Both the position numbers and the translations under genes were made by a program. Below the pieces are notes generated by a model. The model was not told where the DNA came from. It saw nothing but the letters and a program-made list of their open reading frames with translations, and did not search any database. This document shows positions 25,401 to 34,348 of a DNA stretch of 64,000 bases, one piece after another (the first letter of the stretch is position 1; every line of letters begins with the position of its first letter). This stretch comes from Arenicola marina (Eukaryota > Annelida > Polychaeta > Arenicolidae). Where the stretch lies: positions 34,574,133-34,638,132 of the forward strand of contig OZ025263.1 in assembly GCA_964019135.1 (NCBI GenBank). Reading direction: 5' to 3'.

Positions 25401-28400
25401 AAGAACCCTTCAAGTACTTGGAACCCAGGTAAGATCACCACAGAGACCGTGTACAAACAGTTTCCCAAAGAACCCAGCAAGTACTTGGAACCCAGGTAAG
25501 ATCACCACAGAGACCGTGTACAAACAGTTCCCTAAAGAACCCTTCAAGTACTTGGAACCCAGGTAAGATCACCACACAGACCGTGTACAAACAGTTCCCT
25601 AAAGAACCCTTCAAGTACTTGGAACCCAGGTAAGATCACCACACAGACCGTGTACAAACAGTTCCCTAAAGAACCCAGCAAGTACTTGGAACCCAGGTAA
25701 GATCACCACAGAGACCGTGTACAAACAGTTCCCTAAAGAACACTTCAAGTACTTGGAACCCAGGTAAGATCACTACAGAGACCGTGTACAAACAGTTCCC
25801 TAAAGAACCCTTCAAGTACTTGGAACCCAGGTAAGATCACCACAGAGACCGTGTACAAACAGTTCCCTAAAGAACCCTTCAAGTACTTGGAACCCAGGTA
25901 AGATCACCACAGAGACCGTGTACAAACAGTTCCCTAAAGAACCCATCAAGTACTTGGAACCCAGGTAAGATCACCACAGAGACCGTGTACAAGCAGTTTC
26001 CCAAAGAACACTTCAAGTACTTGGAACCCAGGTAAGATCACTACAGAGACCGTGTACAAACAGTTCCCTAAAGAACACTTCAAGTACTTGGAACCCAGGT
26101 AAGATCACCACAGAGACCGTGTACAAACAGTTCCCTAAAGAACCCATCAAGTACTTGGAACCCAGGTAAGATCACCACAGAGACCGTGTACAATCAGTTT
26201 CCCAAAGAACACTTCAAGTACTTGGAACCCAGGTAAGATCACTACAGAGACCGTGTACAAACAGTTCCCTAAAGAACCCTTCAAGTACTTGGAACCCAGG
26301 TAAGATCACCACACAGACCGTGTACAAACAGTTTCCCAAAGAACCCTTCAAGTACTTGGAACCCAGGTAAGATCACCACAGAGACCGTGTACAAACAGTT
26401 CCCCAAAGAACACTTCAAGTACTTGGAACCCAGGTAAGATCACCACACAGACCGTGTACAAACAGTTTCCTAAAGAACCCTTCAAGTACTTGGAACCCAG
26501 GTAAGATCACCACAGAGACCGTGTACAAACAGTTCCCTAAAGAACACTTCAAGTACTTGGAACCCAGGTAAGATCACCACAGAGACCGTGTACAAACAGT
26601 TCCCCAAAGAACACTTCAAGTACTTGGAACCCAGGTAAGATCACCACACAGACCGTGTACAAACAGTTTCCTAAAGAACCCTTCAAGTACTTGGAACCCA
26701 GGTAAGATCACCACAGAGACCGTGTACAAACAGTTCCCTAAAGAACACTTCAAGTACTTGGAACCCAGGTAAGATCACCACAGAGACCGTGTACAAACAG
26801 TTCCCCAAAGAACACTTCAAGTACTTGGAACCCAGGTAAGATCACCACAGAGACCGTGTACAAACAGTTCCCCAAAGAACACTTCAAGTACTTGGAACCC
26901 AGGTAAGATCACCACACAGACCGTGTACAAACAGTTTCCTAAAGAACCCTTCAAGTACTTGGAACCCAGGTAAGATCACCACAGAGACCGTGTACAAACA
27001 GTTCCCTAAAGAACACTTCAAGTACTTGGAACCCAGGTAAGATCACCACAGAGACCGTGTACAAACAGTTCCCCAAAGAACACTACAAGTACTTGCAACC
27101 CAGGTAAGATCACCACACAGACCGTGTACAAACAGTTCCCTAAAGAACACTTCAAGTACTTGGAACCCAGGTAAGATCACTACAGAGACCGTGTACAAAC
27201 AGTTCCCTAAAGAACCCTTCAAGTACTTGGAACCCAGGTAAGATCACCACACAGACCGTGTACAAACAGTTTCCCAAAGAACCCTTCAAGTACTTGGAAC
27301 CCAGGTAAGATCACCACAGAGACCGTGTACAAACAGTTCCCCAAAGAACACTTCAAGTACTTGGAACCCAGGTAAGATCACCACACAGACCGTGTACAAA
27401 CAGTTTCCTAAAGAACCCTTCAAGTACTTGGAACCCAGGTAAGATCACCACAGAGACCGTGTACAAACAGTTCCCTAAAGAACACTTCAAGTACTTGGAA
27501 CCCAGGTAAGATCACCACAGAGACCGTGTACAAACAGTTCCCCAAAGAACACTTCAAGTACTTGGAACCCAGGTAAGATCACCACACAGACCGTGTACAA
27601 ACAGTTTCCTAATAAACCCTTCAAGTACTTGGAACCCAGGTAAGATCACCACAGAGACCGTGTACAAACAGTTCCCTAAAGAACACTTCAAGTACTTGGA
27701 ACCCAGGTAAGATCACCACAGAGACCGTGTACAAACAGTTCCCCAAAGAACACTTCAAGTACTTGGAACCCAGGTAAGATCACCACAGAGACCGTGTACA
27801 AACAGTTCCCCAAAGAACACTTCAAGTACTTGGAACCCAGGTAAGATCACCACACAGACCGTGTACAAACAGTTTCCTAAAGAACCCTTCAAGTACTTGG
27901 AACCCAGGTAAGATCACCACAGAGACCGTGTACAAACAGTTCCCTAAAGAACACTTCAAGTACTTGGAACCCAGGTAAGATCACCACAGAGACCGTGTAC
28001 AAACAGTTCCCCAAAGAACACTACAAGTACTTGCAACCCAGGTAAGATCACCACACAGACCGTGTACAAACAGTTCCCTAAAGAACACTTCAAGTACTTG
28101 GAACCCAGGTACGATCACCACAGAGACCGTGTACAAACAGTTCCCCAAAGAACACTTCAAGTACTTGGAACCCAGGTAAGATCACCACACAGACCGTGTA
28201 CAAGCAGTTTCCCAAAGAACACTTCAAGTACTTGGAACCCAGGTAAGATCACCACACAGACCGTGTACAAACAGTTTCCCAAAGAACCCATCAAGTACTT
28301 GGAACCCAGGTAAGATCACCACAGAGACCGTGTACAAACAGTTCCCCAAAGAACACTTCAAGTACTTGGAACCCAGGTAAGATCACCACAGAGACCGTGT

Positions 28401-31400
28401 ACAAACAGTTCCCTAAAGAACACTTCAAGTACTTGGAACCCAGGTAAGATCACCACAGAGACCGTGTACAAACAGTTCCCCAAAAACCCTTCAAGTACTT
28501 GGAACCCAGGTAAGATCATTACAGAGACCGTATACAAACAGTTCCCTAAAGAACACTTCAAGTACTTGGAACCCAGGTAAGATCACCACAGAGACCGTGT
28601 ACAAACAGTTCCCTAAAGAACCCTTCAAGTACTTGGAACCCAGGTAAGATCACCACAGAGACCGTGTACAAACAGTTCCCCAAAGAACACTTCAAGTACT
28701 TGGAACCCAGGTAAGATCACCACAGAGACCGTGTACAAACAGTTCCCTAAAGAACACTTCAAGTACTTGGAACCCAGGTAAGATCACCACAGAGACCGTG
28801 TACAAACAGTTCCCTAAAGAACACTTCAAGTACTTGGAACCCAGGTAAGATCACCACAGAGACCGTGTACAATCAGTTCCCCAAAAACCCTTCAAGTACT
28901 TGGAACCCAGGTAAGATCACTACAGAGACCGTATACAAACAGTTCCCCAAAGAACACTTCAAGTACTTGGAACCCAGGTAAGATCACCACAGAGACCGTG
29001 TACAAACAGTTCCCTAAAGAACACTTCAAGTACTTGGAACCCAGGTAAGATCACCACACAGACCGTGTACAAACAGTTCCCTAAAGAACCCTTCAAGTAC
29101 TTGGAACCCAGGTAAGATCACCACAGAGACCGTGTACAAACAGTTCCCTAAAGAACACTTCAAGTACTTGGAACCCAGGTAAGATCACCACAGAGACCGT
29201 GTACAATCAGTTCCCCAAAAACCCTTCAAGTACTTGGAACCCAGGTAAGATCACTACAGAGACCGTGTACAAACAGTTCCCTAAAGAACACTTCAAGTAC
29301 TTGGAACCCAGGTAAGATTACCACAGAGACCGTGTACAAACAGTTCCCTAAAGAACACTTCAAGTACTTGGAACCCAGGTAAGATCACCACACAGACCGT
29401 GTACAAACAGTTCCCTAAAGAACACTTCAAGTACTTGGAACCCAGGTAAGATCACCACACAGACCGTGTACAAACAGTTCCCTAAAGAACACTTCAAGTA
29501 CTTGGAACCCAGGTAAGATCACCACACAGACCGTGTACAAACAGTTCCCTAAAGAACCCTTCAAGTACTTGGAACCCAGGTAAGATCACCACGGAGACCG
29601 TGTACAAACGGTTCCCTAAAGAACACTTCAAGTACTTGGAACCCAGGTAAGATCACTACAGAGACCGTATACAAACAGTTCCCCAAAGAACACTTCAAGT
29701 ACTTGGAACCCAGGTAAGATCACCACAGAGACCGTGTACAAACAGTTCCCTAAAGAACACTTCAAGTACTTGGAACCCAGGTAAGATCACCACACAGACC
29801 GTGTACAAACAGTTCCCTAAAGAACCCTTCAAGTACTTGGAACCCAGGTAAGATCACCACAGAGACCGTGTACAAATAGTTCCCTAAAGAACACTTCAAG
29901 TACTTGGAACCCAGGTAAGATCACCACAGAGACCGTGTACAATCAGTTCCCCAAAAACCCTTCAAGTACTTGGAACCCAGGTAAGATCACTACAGAGACC
30001 GTATACAAACAGTTCCCTAAAGAACACTTCAAGTACTTGGAACCCAGGTAAGATTACCACAGAGACCGTGTACAAACAGTTCCCCAAAGAACACTTCAAG
30101 TACTTGGAACCCAGGTAAGATCACCACACAGACCGTGTACAAGCAGTTTCCCAAAGAACCCATCAAGTACTTGGAACCCAGGTAAGATCACCACAGAGAC
30201 CGTGTACAAACAGTTCCCTAAAGAACACTTCAAGTACTTGGAACCCAGGTAAGATCACCACACAGACCGTGTACAAACAGTTCCCTAAAGAACACTTCAA
30301 GTACTTGGAACCCAGGTAAGATCACCACACAGACCGTGTACAAACAGTTCCCTAAAGAACCCTTCAAGTACTTGGAACCCAGGTAAGATCACCACAGAGA
30401 CCGTGTACAAACGGTTCCCTAAAGAACACTTCAAGTACTTGGAACCCAGGTAAGATCACCACACAGACCGTGTACAAACAGTTTCCCAAAGAACCCTTCA
30501 AGTACTTGGAACCCATGTACTAGTTAAAGTCACTTATATAGCATATTTATCTTTAAATGAAGAATGTCCGGTTGTTTCGTAGAAATGACGTGGATGTTTT
30601 GTTTGATCTGTTTTACTGCTAACTCTTTAAGAATTGTAAACATTCTCATATCTATCTTAAATTTAAGTGGTCAAAAGCGTCACCAATGGCCACAGTTTGG
30701 TGATGTACTACTACATAAAAACGCCTAGCATAGCATTTTCTGCAGGCAATAATGACCTCAATAATAAATGATTTCCGCCCAAAATGATGGGGCCGACCCG
30801 ATGGCTCAGTGGGCTAGAGCGCTGGCTTTCAGAGCTGTGGCGACCTGATAGCCTAACGGCACGTGAATCGGTGGTTCGCGCCCCACTGTGACCAGGTCTG
30901 TGTGGTCGCAGGATAAAGATCCCATGTCTTTCTTCGTAAAGAGTAGGGGGTTAGCCCCGGGGTCATGGCTGCACTCTCCCTTCCTTCTCCTGAATATACA
31001 ACCAACCAACCCCCTAAAATGATTCTGATGGGACACGTGCTGTGTGCGCAGCGTTAACATGCCTGAGGTGTAAACGACATGCCCGTGGGTGTTGCAGCCT
31101 GGTGCTGACATACCGGGAGGGCGTGCAGTTGTTGCGGGAGAGCGGGGTGGAGATGGACGAGGAGGAGGACCTCAGCACTCCCAACGAGAAGCTCCTCGGG
31201 CGCCTCGTCAAGGCCAAGGTTAGACAAACGCTCGCTCGCCCAATGTCAAGGTCAGACAAACACTCGCGCGCCAAATGTCAAGGTCAATGAGACGCGCGTG
31301 TCATCGCCGCCACGTTACGCTTTGGAGTATGATGCGTCACACTCAACTCTTTCAGGAGGACTAGTTATTTTAATAGATTAAATGCAGCTTGATCTGGACG

Positions 31401-32811
31401 TTGGGTCTCAAAAATTGTCTCCTTAAAAGGTTTTATACCGCATACTGAGGAATGTTCGTGAAATAAATACATTGACACCAATGTCTATTATAATGAGTAA
31501 GCACAAACGTAGAGTGATATATATGTTTTTAGTTCGTCAATATTTAATGTCAAGACAAAATTAAGATCAGTTTTAACTTGTTTACTATTTCAGTACGATA
31601 CTGACTTTTACATCCTGGACAAGTTTCCTTTGGCCGTGCGACCATTCTACACCATGCCCGACCCACACAACGGGGTAAGTAACACCCCCCCCCCCCCACA
31701 ATGGGCTAAGTAACACTCCCCCCCCCCCCCCACCTCCACCTTATTTCCCAATGAACCCACCTTACTTGTGTGGAATCAATGGTGTATCCCATGTGGAGGT
31801 TCTTATTTGTGTGGAATCAATGGTGTATCCCATGTGCAGGTTGTTATTTGTGTGGAATCAATGGTGTATCCCATGTGGAGAGGTCCTTATTTGTGTGGAA
31901 TCAATGGTTTATCCCATGTGGAGGTTCTTATTTGTGTGGAATAAATGGTGTATCCCATGTGGAGGTTCTTATTCGTGTGAAATCAATGGTGTATCCCATG
32001 TGCAGGTTCTAATTTGTGTGGAATCAATGGTGTATTCCATGTGGAGGTTGTTATTTGTGTGGAATCAATGGTGTATCCCATGTGGAGAGGTCCTTATTTG
32101 TGTGGAATCAATGGTGTATCCCATGTGGAGAGGTCCTTATTTGTGTGGAATCAATGGCGTATCCCATGGGGAGAGGTCCTTATTTTTCTTTATTTATCAT
32201 GCTTCCAGAAATGGTCTAACTCATATGACATGTTTATGAGGGGAGAGGAGATATTGTCTGGAGCCCAGCGAATACACGACCCGGCCTTCTTGACAGAGCG
32301 CGCAAAGCACCACGGGATTGGTAAGTACAGCCAAACCTTATCAATATGCTATCTAACGTTTATAACGTCAAATAATTTTACAATGTCGAGTTCTACCGTA
32401 TCATTGGTGTCGAGCAGTGTTATAAAGTACGTAGTATTAAAGTTTCCTATAGCAGTCACCCACAAGGGTCACCTACAAGGGTCACCTAAAAAGGTCACCG
32501 ATACAGATCACGTATAAAAATTATCTCTAAAGTTCACCAATAAAGTGTCACCTATGATAAGAGCGGATTTGCCTTTCCGCCCGGACTGGTGACGTCGTTG
32601 CTATGGTTACGGTACCGGTGACTGCCCCCTCTCTGCCCTCCCCCTAGACCTCGAGCAGATCAAGGCGTATATCGACGCCTTCCGGTTCGGCGCGCCGCCC
32701 CACGCCGGCGGCGGGATCGGCATGGAGCGCGTCATCATGCTCTACCTGGGCCTCGACAACATCCGCAAGGCCTCCCTCTTCCCCAGGGACCCCAAGCGAC
32801 TCACCCCCTGA
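16420..32811 (+). CDS. DARS1: Aspartyl-tRNA synthetase, cytosolic (14 coding exons)
   Basis: Class IIb aminoacyl-tRNA synthetase that charges tRNA(Asp) with aspartate in the cytosol. Coding exons: 16420-16457, 17475-17571, 17953-18136, 18403-18505, 19709-19811, 20843-20917, 21650-21818, 22161-22295, 24349-24496, 25092-25160, 31098-31218, 31594-31674, 32209-32320, 32648-32811. They total 1599 nt and 532 aa (human about 501), all with GT-AG borders and matching phases. Residues 23-43 are a Lys/Ala/Gln-rich helix-like extension typical of eukaryotic AspRS. The OB-fold anticodon domain spans about 92-175 ([11 protein letters not shown]). The catalytic core has motif 1 ([10 protein letters not shown], ~246-255), motif 2 ([15 protein letters not shown], ~303-317) and motif 3 (GGGIGMERV, ~500-508), ending [10 protein letters not shown] like other metazoan enzymes. 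Exons 8, 10 and 11 end in tandemly copied donor sites; I use the first donor in each case, because every later one adds an in-frame stop. The similarity to human AspRS is unambiguous. Confidence 0.96.
16690..16730. repeat. Poly-G/poly-C palindrome in DARS1 intron 1
   Basis: A run of about 12 G, then CCG, then a run of about 11 C, forming a nearly perfect G/C hairpin-capable palindrome. It lies well inside intron 1, away from splice sites. Run lengths in such tracts are unreliable in assemblies. Confidence 0.7.
18700..19578. repeat. 17-bp then 18-bp minisatellite in DARS1 intron 4
   Basis: 18700-18810 has about six copies of a 17-bp unit (ATTACTGTTACAATTAT). From 18830 to 19578 there are about 41 copies of the related 18-bp unit ACGATTATAGTTACTGTA with few variants (CTTTAACG, CTGTGACG, CTTCAACG). 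The 18-bp period keeps frames open on both strands (TVTIIV repeats of 245 and 272 residues), which are artefacts. The array sits mid-intron, about 195 bp from the donor and 130 bp from the acceptor of the next exon. Confidence 0.95.
20918..21290. repeat. Degenerate repeat starting at the DARS1 exon 6 donor
   Basis: The intron begins GTAAAGTAATCTATACCACC, and the word GTAATCTATGCCACCCAT recurs about ten times over the next 370 bp with diverged spacers (CTCTTGGAGGTAAC). The first copy is the 5' splice site itself, so the array seems to be seeded on the donor. Divergence suggests it is older than the arrays after exons 8 and 10. Confidence 0.8.
21822..22055. repeat. 40-bp repeat beginning next to the DARS1 exon 7 donor
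   Basis: About six copies of a 40-bp unit (GACCCCCAGACAGCGTGGAT then ACAGCCTGGACCCTCTCTAT). The first copy begins only 3-4 bases after the exon 7 donor (exon end 21818, intron GTACGACCCCC). Unlike the arrays after exons 8 and 10, this one does not include exon sequence. Confidence 0.9.
22250..24105. repeat. 79-bp minisatellite spanning DARS1 exon 8 / intron 8 border
   Basis: The unit consists of the last 46 nt of exon 8 (ATGGCCATCGCTGGGGACAT to GGCGCCG), then GTCAGTAAG and about 24 nt of intron. It is repeated about 24 times, each time with an intact donor G|GTCAGTAAG. Copies vary by substitutions (ATAGACCGG/ATGGAGCGG, CTTCACGG/CTACACGG) and a few small indels. Near the distal end, an 18-bp sub-unit (ATGGCCATCGCTGGGGAC) is itself repeated four times (23990-24065). 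Read through from exon 8, the frame reaches Gly-Gln-stop at once, so only the first donor gives the normal protein. Confidence 0.96.
24619..24687. repeat. Short inverted repeat in DARS1 intron 9
   Basis: GCGCCAGGTCGG (24619-24630) and its exact reverse complement CCGACCTGGCGC (24676-24687) flank 45 bp. It could be a tiny non-autonomous transposon or a simple hairpin. I see no clear target-site duplication. Confidence 0.6.
24944..24994. repeat. 51-bp hairpin in DARS1 intron 9
   Basis: The left arm TGAAAGTAATATCCCCATGTC pairs with the right arm GACATGGGTATTACTTTCA over 19 bp with a 2-nt bulge, around an 11-nt loop. The stem is long for chance but shorter than a usual animal microRNA precursor. 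No function can be assigned. Confidence 0.65.
25111..30515. repeat. 67-bp minisatellite spanning DARS1 exon 10 / intron 10 border
   Basis: About 81 copies of a 67-bp unit made of the last 50 nt of exon 10 (ACCGTGTACAAACAGTTCCC ... TTGGAACCCAG) plus the first 17 nt of the intron (GTAAGATCACCACAGAG). Nearly every copy keeps a strong donor AG|GTAAGA. Variants in the exonic part translate as KEHFKY, KEPFKY, KEPIKY or KEPSKY, and several variant orders recur, pointing to block duplications. The last copy lacks the donor (CCCATGTACTAG). Read-through gives an in-frame TAA (CCC AGG TAA) in the first unit. The array makes intron 10 about 5.9 kb long. Confidence 0.97.
30789..31016 (+). mobile_element. 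tRNA-derived SINE, copy 1 (DARS1 intron 10)
   Basis: A 228-bp element starting GGGGCCGACCCGATGGCTCA. It has an A-box-like TGGCTCAGTGGG and a B-box-like GGTTCGCGCCC at pol III spacing, a unique body (GTCGCAGGATAAAGATCC), and a tail of AACC/CCAA words. It is flanked by the 8-bp direct repeat AAAATGAT (30781-30788 and 31017-31024), a target-site duplication. It is clearly related to 61132-61386. Confidence 0.9.
31216..31288. repeat. 32-bp duplication at the DARS1 exon 11 donor
   Basis: The junction AAG|GTTAGACAAACGCTCGC is followed 32 bp later by AAG|GTCAGACAAACACTCGC and again 32 bp later by AAG|GTCAATG. About 2.2 units therefore carry three donor-like sites. Only three exonic bases are included. 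This looks like an early stage of the arrays seen after exons 8 and 10. Confidence 0.85.
31675..32190. repeat. Repeats filling DARS1 intron 12
   Basis: The intron starts GTAAGTAACACC with a poly-C run, and the same motif (CTAAGTAACACTCC plus poly-C) recurs about 33 bp later. From 31750 to 32190 come about ten copies of a 41-44-bp unit (TGTGTGGAATCAATGGTGTA then TCCCATGTGGAGGTTCTTAT), some with an extra AGAG. The array ends about 20 bp before the acceptor of exon 13. Confidence 0.9.
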
Positions 32812-32889
32812 GGCACCCGTCACCATGGAAACGCCTACGTCACGGACATCATTCTGTGTGCATCATTCATGGCCACCTAGGCAACGCCG

Positions 32890-33165
32890 TGGGTGTGACG
32901 TCATTGGTGCTACATCAATTGCAATGATGACGTCCTTGATGCCACATCAATTGCAATGATGACGTCATTGATGCTACATCAATTGCAATGCTGATGTCAT
33001 TGATGCCACATCAATTGCAATGCTGATGTCATTGATGCCACATCAATTGCAATGCTGATGTCATTGATGCCACATCAATTGCAATGCTGATGTCATTGAT
33101 GCCACATCAATTGCAATGATGACGTCATTGATGCTACATCCGTGGCAGTGGTGACGTCACATGGC
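32890..33165 (+). repeat. 32-bp repeat in the DARS1 3' UTR
   Basis: About eight copies of a 32-bp unit (GATGCCACATCAATTGCAAT then GCTGATGTCATT) between the stop codon and the poly(A) signal. Several units, and both ends, contain TGACGTCA, the consensus CRE palindrome. Any role in the mRNA is unknown. Confidence 0.9.
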
Positions 33166-33190
33166 GGATCTATGGTTTTAGTCTGTAGTC

Positions 33191-33196
33191 AATAAA
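33191..33196 (+). terminator. DARS1: Probable DARS1 poly(A) signal
   Basis: AATAAA 380 bp after the stop codon, followed by GT-rich sequence (TTTTGTTGTG at about 33222-33231). A second AATAAA lies at 33286-33291 and could serve as an alternative. Confidence 0.6.
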
Positions 33197-33299
33197 TGGA
33201 TCTGGAGTCTCCGGCTTGACCTTTTGTTGTGCCATTCCCGCCTTGTCGCTCAACTCAACATCATGTAACTTGTGTATAAATACGTAATAAAATGAACTT

Positions 33300-34348
33300 A
33301 TTTATTAGCCTTTTTCGACTGTCGCATAATTGTATTGATAATGACCACCAAAATTCTTGCACACGTCTATTTATTCATTATTTAGACTCTTCTCATTGGT
33401 CACTCAGACCCGATAACATACAGAGTAACCCAGTGCAAAGTTACACTTATGCCACAGACCCGATAACAAACGTGAAATGATCGTTCTTTTAGCCTCGTTT
33501 GAAACTCCGGAGACGATGAAAGATGTGGATGAAATATGCCCCAGATGGCGTTAACAATGATAGCCTAGTGTGAATTTACACTTATGCCCTGACGACAAAC
33601 CATTACTCTTCAGCCACGAATACATGCAATATCAGCATCTGACTTCCCAGATTAAAATGTGTCGATTAACATAACCTTGTCTCATTTGCAAATTTTTATC
33701 ATCAATGAAGCGTTCTGGTCTACTCACAAAATGAGATGAAAGAATTGTTGTTTCAAGCCGGTGTTGTGCACACGAGCGCTAAGTTAGGTCTATATTAGGG
33801 ACTGAATGATTTGGATAAAATACCCCAGATTAGATCTCCGAGACCTGCGTGGTTTCAAAACGGATTTAATTTGCAGTCGGACGCTTACCTATTCGACCAC
33901 TGTCTATGCTAAAAGGATAAAAGTAAACGGTTGGTCAAAGTCGACCCGTAGGCTTAGCACTAAGTGGAAGATTTGTCTAGTCGTTATCGGATTCAAAATA
34001 CATAAGTAGTCACCCAAGAGGTGGATTTTCTGACTTAAGAAAGTGCTAAAATTATATCGAAGAGGATTCCTTGACAATGAGCACCACCACAATGAGCCAG
34101 TGAGGCTAAGACTAAAAGGCACTTTTCGTGCGTAAACTGCGTGTGGATTCTGAACACGGCCCCAGGACCTTGAGTCGTTACCACAAAGCTTCGCTTTCCT
34201 GTCCCGGCCTTTCACCGACGGCTCAGCCCCGGATCCGGATTTCCCAGTGAGCCTCCTGTAGTGGGATCCCGTTCTTGTCCCCCCTGTCTCCAGACGCTCC
34301 GAGCCTTGGGGTGCCCGAGCCACTGCAATCCAGGAGGGTCCAGAAGTC
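33300..34348. other. Interval between convergent DARS1 and GATB
   Basis: About 1 kb between the DARS1 poly(A) signals and the GATB stop codon. It includes a diverged interspersed sequence (TTTCAAGCCGGTGTTGTGCA, ~33750) whose relatives occur near 19597, 21367 and 36303. A minus-strand ATTAAA at 33865-33870 is a possible GATB poly(A) signal. I see no additional gene. Confidence 0.5.
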
